Source of the DNA: an uncultured Eubacteriales bacterium
GTDB taxonomy: Bacteria; Bacillota; Clostridia; Christensenellales; Aristaeellaceae
Length of the DNA stretch: 37,048 bases
Direction of reading: 5' to 3'
NCBI GenBank assembly: GCA_902801765.1
Contig: CADCJO010000022.1
Coordinates: 8,966 to 46,013, forward strand
In this document: positions 26,495 to 33,656 of the stretch, in pieces
How the letters are laid out: each line of letters starts with the position of its first letter
Position numbering within the stretch: position 1 is the first letter of the stretch
Notes under the pieces: generated by a model
Seen by the model: the letters and a program-made list of their open reading frames with translations, nothing else
Told to the model about the DNA's origin: nothing
The model's database searches: none
Made by a program: the position numbers and the translations under genes

Positions 26495-27673
26495 ATGCAG
26501 TATCGGAAAGATAAGTACGGTAATCCCATTTCGGTTTTAGGCTACGGCTGTATGCGCTTTTCCACCAAAGCGGGCCGCATCGATCTGGAGAAAACGGAAC
26601 AGGAAATTATGGCGGCGATTGACGGCGGTGTGAATTACTTCGACACCGCTTATGTTTATTCCGGTTCCGAAGCGGCGCTGGGCGAAATTCTGAAGCGCAA
26701 CAGCGCTCGGGACAAAATCAACATAGCCACCAAGCTGCCCCATTATCTGGTAAAGAACGCCGAGAGCATGGAAAAATATTTCCAGGAGCAGTTAAAACGC
26801 CTGCAGACCGATCATGTGGATTATTACCTGATGCACATGCTTACGGATGTAAAAACCTGGGAGCGGTTAAAGGCGCTGGGCGTTCAGGATTGGATCGAGG
26901 AGAAAAAGAAAACCGGCGCCATTCGCCAGGTTGGCTTTTCCTATCACGGCAATTCGGATATGTTCTGCCAGCTGGTGGACGCCTATGATTGGGACTTCTG
27001 CCAGATTCAGTATAACTACATGGACGAGCATACCCAGGCAGGCGTAACGGGCCTTCGGCACGCAGCGGAAAAGGGGCTTCCGGTGGTGATCATGGAGCCT
27101 TTACGCGGCGGCAAGCTTGTAAGGAACCTGCCGCCCGAAGCAGTCAAAGCCTTTACCGATTATCCGGTAAAGCGCAGCCCCGCCGAATGGGCGTTCCGCT
27201 GGCTGTGGAACCAGAAGGAAGTCACCTGCGTGCTGTCCGGCATGAACTCCATGGAGATGCTGACCGAGAACCTCCGCGCCGCCGACGACAGCCGGATCGG
27301 TACGCTTTCCGACAGCGACCATGCCCTGCTGAAACAGGTGTCCGAGGCCATCAACGCCAAAATGAAGGTGGGCTGCACCGGCTGCCGCTACTGCATGCCC
27401 TGCCCGCAGCACGTGGATATCCCCGGCGCGTTCGCCGCTTATAACCGCGTGTTTACTGAAAACAAGCTTGCCGGTCTGCGGGAATACTTTATGTGCACGG
27501 GCCTGCGCAAAAACTCCACAGGCGCCGGCAACTGCGTCCAATGCGGCAAGTGTGAAACCCACTGCCCTCAGCAAATCCCCATCCGGAAAATGCTCCAGGA
27601 CGTGAAGAAGGAGCTGGAAGGGCCGATCTACAAGGTCGGGGTGAAAGCCATCAAATTGGTGATGAAATACTGA
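26495..27673 (+). CDS. Aldo/keto reductase with C-terminal 4Fe-4S ferredoxin domain
   Basis: 392 aa. The AKR barrel (residues 1-275) has GYGCMRFS, the catalytic Asp/Tyr in YFDTAYVYSGSE, Lys in IATKLPHY, and His in DYYLMHML. The C-terminal extension carries two cysteine sets, CTGCRYCMPCPQHVDIP and CVQCGKCETHCPQQIPI, typical of 2x[4Fe-4S] ferredoxin modules. This family is abundant in anaerobic Clostridia and couples carbonyl reduction to ferredoxin-type electron flow; substrate not known. RBS AAAGGAG precedes ATG 26495. Its stop shares a base with the start of the next gene. Confidence 0.88.
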   Translation: MQYRKDKYGNPISVLGYGCMRFSTKAGRIDLEKTEQEIMAAIDGGVNYFDTAYVYSGSEAALGEILKRNSARDKINIATKLPHYLVKNAESMEKYFQEQLKRLQTDHVDYYLMHMLTDVKTWERLKALGVQDWIEEKKKTGAIRQVGFSYHGNSDMFCQLVDAYDWDFCQIQYNYMDEHTQAGVTGLRHAAEKGLPVVIMEPLRGGKLVRNLPPEAVKAFTDYPVKRSPAEWAFRWLWNQKEVTCVLSGMNSMEMLTENLRAADDSRIGTLSDSDHALLKQVSEAINAKMKVGCTGCRYCMPCPQHVDIPGAFAAYNRVFTENKLAGLREYFMCTGLRKNSTGAGNCVQCGKCETHCPQQIPIRKMLQDVKKELEGPIYKVGVKAIKLVMKY

Positions 27674-28620
27674 TGCGGATATACTTTGCTCCCCTGGAAG
27701 GGCTGACCGACGCTATTTACCGCCGGGTGCATCACGCAACGTTCGGCGGGGTGGCAAAATACTTTATGCCCTTTATCAGCCCGTCGTCCTCCCTGTCCTT
27801 TACCAGCCGTCAGCAATCGGACATCGACCCGCGCGAAAACGCCGGGGTTCCCGCCGTGCCGCAGATACTGTGCAAGGACGCCGGGCTGTTTTTGGAAATG
27901 GCAAAGCTTCTCCGGGACGCGGGCTATACGGAAGTCAATCTGAACCTGGGCTGTCCCTCCGGCACGGTGACCGCCAAAGGAAAAGGGGCGGGGATGCTGA
28001 AGGCCCCGGACGCGCTGGCCCGGTTTCTGGATGAAATCTACGCCAAGTCTCCCCTGCCGGTGTCGCTGAAAACCCGGTGCGGTTACGAATCCATTGACGA
28101 ATGGCCAAGACTGTTGGACGTCTTTTTATGCTATCCCGTTCACGAATGGATTTTGCATCCACGCACCTATCGGGAGTTTTACGGCGGCACGCCTCACCGC
28201 GATTTGTTCCTGGAAGCAGCACAAAAAGCCCCTTTCCCGGTGATCTTCAACGGGGATCTGTTCCGCGCTGCAGAATGCCGGGAAATGAGCCGTTTTGATT
28301 TGATGCTGGGGCGGGGGCTGGCGGTCAACCCTGCTTTGGCGCAGGAAACGCAGGGAGGGGACAGGCTGACGATAGAATCTCTGCGTCTTTTCCATGACCG
28401 CTTATACCGGGAGTACCTCAAATGGTGGCCTGAGCATGCCGTGGTCGGACGGATGCACGGCGTGATGTATTATCTCATGCAGGCGCTGGACTGTCCCGCT
28501 CCGGCAAAGCGGGCGCTCAGAAAGTCCTCCGGTGTGGATGAATATGCCGACGCGGCCTGCCGCGTATTCGCGGACAGCGTCCTTCTGCAGGACATTTGTT
28601 TTACCCCGCCCAAGCATTGA
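27673..28620 (+). CDS. dus: tRNA-dihydrouridine synthase family protein
   Basis: 315 aa FMN-dependent TIM-barrel enzyme. It starts IYFAPLEGLTDAIYRR, has VPQILCKD, the catalytic cysteine in EVNLNLGCPSGTVTAKGKGA near residue 94, SLKTRCGY, WILHPRTYREFYGG and FNGDLF. Dus enzymes reduce specific uridines in tRNA D-loops. The position modified cannot be assigned; the shorter form resembles the DusC/DusB-like group in Clostridia. The ATG (27673) overlaps the upstream TGA by one base, so the pair is coupled. Confidence 0.9.
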   Translation: MRIYFAPLEGLTDAIYRRVHHATFGGVAKYFMPFISPSSSLSFTSRQQSDIDPRENAGVPAVPQILCKDAGLFLEMAKLLRDAGYTEVNLNLGCPSGTVTAKGKGAGMLKAPDALARFLDEIYAKSPLPVSLKTRCGYESIDEWPRLLDVFLCYPVHEWILHPRTYREFYGGTPHRDLFLEAAQKAPFPVIFNGDLFRAAECREMSRFDLMLGRGLAVNPALAQETQGGDRLTIESLRLFHDRLYREYLKWWPEHAVVGRMHGVMYYLMQALDCPAPAKRALRKSSGVDEYADAACRVFADSVLLQDICFTPPKH

Positions 28621-28671
28621 TGCGTTTATGCGCGGGCGGTTTGATCTTCTCCTGCCAGGCAGCGGATGCTT

Positions 28672-28983
28672 TCAGCAGCCTTTTCTTCCGCTTCGGTGAT
28701 CTTCAATGGAACATGCGCCTGGCGTGCCGTATTCGATCAGGCCGGCGTCCGCCGGATCGATGGAAATCCTGCCGTCCTCAAACACGAAGGCGGGAATGCC
28801 TACATCGCCGATTTCCTTGCAGTGATCGAACACGGGGCTGCTGTCCCGAAGGCGGGTAAAAGCGCTCATGTTCCGGATGTTCTCGCCAATGTTGATGTAT
28901 TCAAATTCGTCTTCCCGTCCTTTGATCTGCTCGTGGACATAATCGCAATAGGGGCAGGTTGGCATTCCGTAAATCTTGATCAT
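28672..28983 (-). CDS. Glutaredoxin-like thiol-redox protein
   Basis: 103 aa. A thioredoxin-fold domain begins MIKIYGMPTCPYCDYVHEQI with the redox CPYC at residues 10-13, followed by FEYINIGENIRNMSAFTRLR and the cis-proline in VGIPAFVFEDG. The tail GTPGACSIEDHRSGRKGC adds two cysteines. I start at ATG 28983, which fits the family and has GAAGGAAG upstream; the frame is open to 29037 but that part looks unrelated. Another frame stays open from about 28743 to 28641 (minus strand) with normal codon use, so a frameshift near the 3' end cannot be excluded. The gene converges with dus, 51 bp apart. Confidence 0.78.
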   Translation of the reverse strand: MIKIYGMPTCPYCDYVHEQIKGREDEFEYINIGENIRNMSAFTRLRDSSPVFDHCKEIGDVGIPAFVFEDGRISIDPADAGLIEYGTPGACSIEDHRSGRKGC

Positions 28984-29078
28984 GTTTGCAGCTTCCTTCT
29001 CTTCTTCATGTATCGCATGCTGATCTGACGGATGCACGGTATTTGGGGGAGAAACGGTGTCTCCCTTTCAGCAGTCTT

Positions 29079-29107
29079 ATTATACATGAAAAAAGCGCTG
29101 TTGTACA
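29079..29107 (-). promoter_or_regulatory. Putative promoter of the glutaredoxin-like gene
   Basis: On the minus strand TGTACA (29107-29102) and a perfect TATAAT (29084-29079) with 17-bp spacing, about 95 bp upstream of the start codon. Confidence 0.5.
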
Positions 29108-29256
29108 CGATTATCAAAAGAATGAATCGGAAGTTCCGGTTTGCGGCTTGATAGAACAGACCGTATCATTTCAGCCGTCACTGCGCGGCTGCATTCAGCC
29201 CATTTTTTTCCAACACTGCGATCGGGAAACGGATAGGCACGATGATGCGATCCGCA

Positions 29257-29306
29257 GCAAGCGGAGAGACGATTTTGAAGCAAGCGGAGAGATGATTTTG
29301 AAGCAA
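29257..29306. repeat. Two 23-bp tandem repeats upstream of polA
   Basis: A 23-bp unit beginning GCAAGCGGAGAGA occurs at 29257-29279 and 29280-29302, differing at one base (C/T), and a third partial unit GCAA follows. It lies in the 408-bp gap between the divergent glutaredoxin-like gene and polA, about 30 bp upstream of the polA -10. The rest of that gap (29108-29256) contains no gene I can support. Confidence 0.8.
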
Positions 29307-29310
29307 TTTC

Positions 29311-29339
29311 TTTTCATTTCCCGTGAATCGTGTTATAAT
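29311..29339 (+). promoter_or_regulatory. Putative promoter of polA
   Basis: A perfect TATAAT at 29334-29339 preceded by a weak -35 (TTTTCA, 29311-29316) at 17 bp. It sits 52 bp before the polA ATG. Confidence 0.5.
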
Positions 29340-29391
29340 AAAATGAAATTTTATCCCTGTCGGAGAATGCTCCGGCTGACGAGGTGATTGT

Positions 29392-31932
29392 ATGCGGGAA
29401 ACGCTGCTGGCTGTGGACGGAAACAGCCTGATGCACCGGGCTTTTTACGCCGTTCCCCTGCTGGATACAGACGGCATGTATACCAACGCGGCCCACGGTT
29501 TTTTGGCGATGCTGTTCAAGGCCATGCAGGAGGTGTCGCCGCGGTATATTGCCGTCGCCTTTGACCTGCCAACGCCCACGTTCCGCCACACCGCTTACGC
29601 GGATTACAAGGCGGGCCGCCGCGCCATGCCGGAGGAGCTGCGGCCCCAGTTCCCGCTGATCAAGGAAATATTGGGCGATATGAAGCTGGGTGTGCTGACC
29701 AGCGAAGGCTATGAGGCTGACGACATTCTGGGCACGCTGTCCCGAAAATGCCGGGAAAACGGGCTGGACTGCGTGCTGCTCACCGGCGACCGGGACGCGC
29801 TGCAATTGATCGGCGATGGGACAAAGGTGCTGTTCACCCGCAAGGGCATCACGGAAAGCACGCTGTTTGATTCCGCGGGCGTGAAGGAAGCCTTCGGCGT
29901 CACCCCCGAGCAGGTGACGGACTGGAAGGGCCTGATGGGCGACGCCAGCGACAACATTCCCGGCATTCCCGGCGTGGGTGAAAAAACCGCCGTCAAGCTG
30001 CTCAATGAATACGGCACGCTGGAAAACGTGCTGGCTCATGGAAATGAAATCAAGGGCAAGCTGGGGGAAAAAGTGCGGGACAACGCAGAGCTAGCGGCTT
30101 TCAGTAAAGACCTGGCCACCATCCGGCCCACCGCGCCGATTGCATTTGATCTGAACGCGTTTGATATTTCTCATATGTCGGAAGGCCTGCCCACCCTGCG
30201 CAAGTATAAGCTGAACGGCATCGCCGAGAGGCTTGGCAAAATGGCTTCCGGCGCGGAGACTGCCGCCGAATCGGACGAGGAACAGGCGGAGTTTGCCGTG
30301 GAAATCCTGCGCAGCGCGGATGAAATCTCCGCCTTCCTGCGTTCCATCCAGGGACAGAAAGCAGCGCTTCACGTCTCCCCCACCCGCCTGACCATTGCCG
30401 GGCCGGGACGCTTGGGCGAAATCCAATTGCAGCAGGATATGCTGTCGGAAGGTCTGCTGCCCGATGAAGCCTGGCAGGCGCTGAAACCGCTGCTGTCCGA
30501 AAAGCTGTACGTCCATGACGGAAAAGCCCTGCTGCATCTGCTGGCCGATATGAATCTGCCCTTGCCCCAGTTCGCCTGGGATACCATGCTGGGGGCATAC
30601 TTACATAATCCCCAGGAGAAATCCTACGCTCTGTCCCAATTCGCCCGGAATGACGCCGCGGGTGTGCTGGTCTTGGCAGAAAAGCAGCAGAAGCAACTGG
30701 AAGCGGAGGGCATGACCGCCCTCATGCGGGACATTGAAATGCCTCTTTTGTACGTGCTGTTCGACATGGAACAGGCGGGCTTCCAGGTGGACGGACAGGT
30801 GCTCTCCGAACTCGGAAAAGAATTCACCCGGCAGGCGGAGGAATTAAAGGAAGAAGTGTACAGGCTGTCCGGCGTTTCCGGCTTCAACCTGAACAGCACC
30901 CAGCAATTGGGCAAGGTGCTCTTTGAAACCCTGGACCTGCCCCACGGCAAAAAGACAACAAGAGGCTATTCCACCGACGCGGACACTTTGGAAAAGCTGG
31001 TGGATCTGCACCCCTGCATTGCTCCGATTTTGAAATACCGCCAGGTGGTGAAGCTGAACAGCACCTACATCGACGCGCTGCTGCGCAAGATGGACGCTAC
31101 AGGCAGGGTGCACAGTTCCTTCGATCAGACCGGCACCGCCACGGGCCGCATTTCCTCCAGCGAACCGAATTTGCAAAACATCCCCGTCCGCACAGAGATG
31201 GGCCGGGAGATCCGCAAGGCGTTCATCACCAAGCCCGGCTGCGTATTGGCCGACGCGGACTACAGCCAGATCGAGCTGCGGGTGATGGCCCACTTCTCCG
31301 GCGACCCCGCCATGGTGGACGCCTTCCAAAAAGGCCAGGACGTTCACACCCGCACGGCGGCGGAGGTCTACGGCGTGCCCATGGAGGAAGTGACGCGGGA
31401 AATGCGCTCCAGCGCCAAGGCGGTCAACTTTGGCCTGGTCTACGGCATCAGCGAATTCGGCCTGGCCCGGAACATCGGGGTCAGCCGCAAGCGGGCCGGG
31501 GAATTCATTGCCCGATACTTTGACCGCTATCCCGGGGTCAAGAAATTCATGGACGAAGCGGTGAAGGAGGGCTATGAAAAGGGCTACGCCGTCACCATGA
31601 TGGGAAGGCGGCGGCAGCTGCCGGAGCTCAAAGCCAGCAACGCCAACACCCGGAACTTCGGCGAGCGCGCCGCCATGAACACGCCCGTCCAGGGCACCGC
31701 GGCGGATATCATCAAGCTGGCCATGGTGCGGGTGCACGACGCGCTGAAAAAAGAGGGCTTACAAGCCCGGCTGATTTTGCAGGTGCACGACGAGCTGCTG
31801 ATCGAAGCGCCCAAGGAAGAAGAAGAAAACGTCACCCGCATCCTGCGGGAGTGTATGGAGCAGGTATACCGGCTGTCCGTCCCGCTGGTGGCGGAGGTTA
31901 AAACAGGAAACAGCTGGTATGAAACAAAATAA
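29392..31932 (+). CDS. polA: DNA polymerase I
   Basis: 846 aa. The N-terminal 5'-3' exonuclease/FEN domain (1-290) shows VDGNSLMHRAFYA, AFDLPTPTFRH, GYEADDILGTL, LTGDRDALQLI and LMGDASDNIPGIPGVG. The middle region (300-470) has the 3'-5' exonuclease fold position but no DxE motif where FxFDTET would be, so proofreading is probably lost, as in many Bacillota Pol I. The polymerase domain has SSEPNLQNIPVRTEMGR, motif A DADYSQIELRVMAHFSGD, motif B RSSAKAVNFGLVYGISEFGL and motif C LQVHDELL. It fills gaps and removes RNA primers. ATG 29392 has ACGAGGTG upstream. coaE follows, as in many Bacillota. Confidence 0.96.
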   Translation: MRETLLAVDGNSLMHRAFYAVPLLDTDGMYTNAAHGFLAMLFKAMQEVSPRYIAVAFDLPTPTFRHTAYADYKAGRRAMPEELRPQFPLIKEILGDMKLGVLTSEGYEADDILGTLSRKCRENGLDCVLLTGDRDALQLIGDGTKVLFTRKGITESTLFDSAGVKEAFGVTPEQVTDWKGLMGDASDNIPGIPGVGEKTAVKLLNEYGTLENVLAHGNEIKGKLGEKVRDNAELAAFSKDLATIRPTAPIAFDLNAFDISHMSEGLPTLRKYKLNGIAERLGKMASGAETAAESDEEQAEFAVEILRSADEISAFLRSIQGQKAALHVSPTRLTIAGPGRLGEIQLQQDMLSEGLLPDEAWQALKPLLSEKLYVHDGKALLHLLADMNLPLPQFAWDTMLGAYLHNPQEKSYALSQFARNDAAGVLVLAEKQQKQLEAEGMTALMRDIEMPLLYVLFDMEQAGFQVDGQVLSELGKEFTRQAEELKEEVYRLSGVSGFNLNSTQQLGKVLFETLDLPHGKKTTRGYSTDADTLEKLVDLHPCIAPILKYRQVVKLNSTYIDALLRKMDATGRVHSSFDQTGTATGRISSSEPNLQNIPVRTEMGREIRKAFITKPGCVLADADYSQIELRVMAHFSGDPAMVDAFQKGQDVHTRTAAEVYGVPMEEVTREMRSSAKAVNFGLVYGISEFGLARNIGVSRKRAGEFIARYFDRYPGVKKFMDEAVKEGYEKGYAVTMMGRRRQLPELKASNANTRNFGERAAMNTPVQGTAADIIKLAMVRVHDALKKEGLQARLILQVHDELLIEAPKEEEENVTRILRECMEQVYRLSVPLVAEVKTGNSWYETK

Positions 31933-31944
31933 ACTGGAAATTGA

Positions 31945-32076
31945 GATCAGAGGCAGGTTAAGAGTGCAGAGTACAGAGTTCAGAGTACAGATTCATTTGT
32001 GTTTCCACACGATCATTCGCATTGTGGAAAAACAAGATGATCTGTACTCTGCCCTCTGAACTCTGTACACTGATCC
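31945..32076. repeat. Heptamer-built hairpin element C
   Basis: Left arm: AGAGTGC 31961-31967, AGAGTAC 31968-31974, AGAGTTC 31975-31981, AGAGTAC 31982-31988, AGATTC. Right arm: GTACTCT 32044-32050, GCCCTCT 32051-32057, GAACTCT 32058-32064, GTACACT 32065-32071, then GATCCCT. GATCAG near 31945 also pairs with CTGATC at the far end. The loop holds its own hairpin TTTCCACA/TGTGGAAA. It occupies nearly the whole polA-coaE gap and stops just before the coaE RBS. Confidence 0.8.
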
Positions 32077-32091
32077 CTTCAAGGTGATGAA

Positions 32092-32691
32092 ATGAGCAAA
32101 TATGTGATCGGCCTGACCGGAGGCATCGCCTGCGGCAAGAGCAATTTATCCAAAGCACTCAAGGCAAACGGCGTCCCGGTGATCGACGCGGACGAAATCT
32201 CCCGCGCGCTCACGGCAAAAGGCGGCGCCGCGCTGCCCGCCATCCGGGAGCGATTTGGGGACCGGGTATTCGACGGGGACGAGCTGAACCGCCGGGCATT
32301 ATCGGACATTGTGTTCAGCGATCCCAAGGAGCGCGACGCGCTGAACGGGATTCTGCATCCCATGGTGCTGGATGAAATCCACCGGCAGATGGACGCCATC
32401 GACGGGCCGGTGGTGATGGACGTGCCGCTGCTGTACGAAGTGGGCATGGATGCCTGGTGCCAGGAAATCTGGTGCGCTTACGTGCCGCAAAAGGAGCAGG
32501 TGCGCCGCGTGCGCAAGCGGGGCGCGATCACCTACAAGGAAGCCCTGCGCCGCATCCATTCCCAGATGCCGGTGATGGAAAAGCGCCGCCGCGCCGATCA
32601 CGTCATTCGCACGGAGGGCTCCAAGGAAGAAAGCGCCGCCATCGCGCTCGGGTTATGGCGGAACGCAGTGGAGAAGCTGGAGCGCGGCTAA
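32092..32691 (+). CDS. coaE: Dephospho-CoA kinase
   Basis: 199 aa. CoaE phosphorylates the ribose 3'-OH of dephospho-CoA, the final step of coenzyme A synthesis. The P-loop GLTGGIACGKSNLSKAL is at the N-terminus, then VIDADEISRAL, the LID/CoA region ALNGILHPMVLDEI, VMDVPLLYEVGMDAWCQEIW and VRRVRKRGAITYKEALRRI. RBS AAGGTGATG directly follows repeat element C, so the RBS lies at the foot of the hairpin. Confidence 0.93.
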   Translation: MSKYVIGLTGGIACGKSNLSKALKANGVPVIDADEISRALTAKGGAALPAIRERFGDRVFDGDELNRRALSDIVFSDPKERDALNGILHPMVLDEIHRQMDAIDGPVVMDVPLLYEVGMDAWCQEIWCAYVPQKEQVRRVRKRGAITYKEALRRIHSQMPVMEKRRRADHVIRTEGSKEESAAIALGLWRNAVEKLERG

Positions 32692-32693
32692 GC

Positions 32694-32791
32694 CATGCTT
32701 GGAGCGTTCAGAGCGGAGTGCAAATCGTTTGGATTTGTTGAGAATATCTGTATTTCTTTAGAAGCATGAACTTTCATCCGCCGCTCTAAAC
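32694..32791. repeat. Imperfect hairpin in the coaE-slt gap
   Basis: GTTCAGAGCGG (32706-32716) pairs at 10 of 11 positions with CCGCTCTAAAC (32781-32791). CATGCTT (32694-32700) also matches AAGCATG (32763-32769), but this would cross the main stem. A 7-nt periodicity is not evident, so I do not group it firmly with elements A-D. The gap 32692-32815 holds no gene. Confidence 0.5.
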
Positions 32792-32815
32792 ACTTTATGA
32801 TTCAGGAGTTCCATC

Positions 32816-33541
32816 ATGAACGATATTCCAACCCCATCCGTTCCCTATTCCGCGCCGCCGCCCCAGCGCAACCGCCGTTCGGGACGCACCCAGGGCCGCC
32901 ATGCCAAAGCGAAAAAGCCTCCCTTGATTACCTGGTGGCAGGCCTTGATTCTAGCCGCGCTGGTCGGTGTGATCGTGTATCAGGCGAGCCAATTGACCCA
33001 GGCAAACGCGCGGCTGAAAGCGCTTTACGAGACGCGGGAGCAGGAGCGGCAGCGTTACGAAAACACCGTGCAGGCCCACAAGCCGAAGTACCGCGACCTG
33101 ATCGAGCGGTACGCATCGGAATATAATCTGAACCCCGCCTACGTGTCGGCAATCATCAAGCAGGAAAGCGACTATAACCCGCGGGCGGTGAGCAGCAAGG
33201 GTGCCATGGGTCTGATGCAGTTTATGCCGAACACTTTTGACTGGGTCGCCCCCAACTGCGGCATCAAAAAGACGGATCTGGACGCGGTGTATGAACCGGA
33301 AAACGCCATTAAAATGGGCTGCTATCTGCTGCGCTATATCATCCGCCAGATTGGCAGCGACGACCCCATCCTGGTCGCCTGCGCGTATCACGCGGGCTGG
33401 GGCACCGTGCCAAGCTGGATTCAGAATTATTCTTCCAATGGACAAACATTGAAGGTGTCCGAAATTCCCAAATCCGATACGCAGACCTACGCGGGAAGAG
33501 TGGTGAACAGCTATGCGATCTATTTACAGCACTACTATTAA
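32816..33541 (+). CDS. Membrane-anchored lytic transglycosylase (GH23)
   Basis: 241 aa. A basic, proline-rich cytoplasmic N-terminus (residues 1-38) precedes one transmembrane helix (WWQALILAALVGVIVYQASQ, ~41-60) and a coiled segment. The SLT domain spans ~98-235: LIERYASEYNLNPAYVSAII with the catalytic Glu in KQESDYNPRAVSSKGAMGLM, then QFMPNTFDWVA, AIKMGCYLLRYI and VACAYHAGWGTVPSW. The enzyme cleaves peptidoglycan glycan strands, giving anhydromuropeptides. Here it would be fixed in the membrane facing the wall. RBS CAGGAG precedes ATG 32816. Confidence 0.9.
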   Translation: MNDIPTPSVPYSAPPPQRNRRSGRTQGRHAKAKKPPLITWWQALILAALVGVIVYQASQLTQANARLKALYETREQERQRYENTVQAHKPKYRDLIERYASEYNLNPAYVSAIIKQESDYNPRAVSSKGAMGLMQFMPNTFDWVAPNCGIKKTDLDAVYEPENAIKMGCYLLRYIIRQIGSDDPILVACAYHAGWGTVPSWIQNYSSNGQTLKVSEIPKSDTQTYAGRVVNSYAIYLQHYY

Positions 33542-33543
33542 AA

Positions 33544-33640
33544 AAGAGTCAGAGAGTACAGAGAATCAACAGCAAAAAGCGAGGGAGCATAACGCGTCGA
33601 CCATATCCTCTGTACTCTGTACTCTGTACTCTGAATTCCT
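33544..33640. repeat. Heptamer-built hairpin element D
   Basis: Right arm: three exact tandem GTACTCT units at 33612-33618, 33619-33625 and 33626-33632, then GAATTCC. Left arm: AGAGTC, AGAGAGTAC and AGAGAATC at 33545-33567, the reverse-complement word with irregular spacing. It uses the same word as element C 1.5 kb upstream. The element lies between the lytic transglycosylase stop and the mature part of the oligopeptide-binding protein, and overlaps the open frame of the latter. Confidence 0.75.
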
Positions 33641-33656
33641 TTCCCCCACTAAACTG

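Noticed and set aside
31945-33640. Heptamer arrays read as a CRISPR array
   Set aside because: Units are contiguous 7-mers with no unique spacers, are in inverted arrangement, and no cas genes are present.
33513-33656. N-terminal 48-residue extension of the solute-binding protein as a real domain
   Set aside because: It is mostly the translation of repeat element D and the end of the preceding gene, and would place a signal peptide internally.
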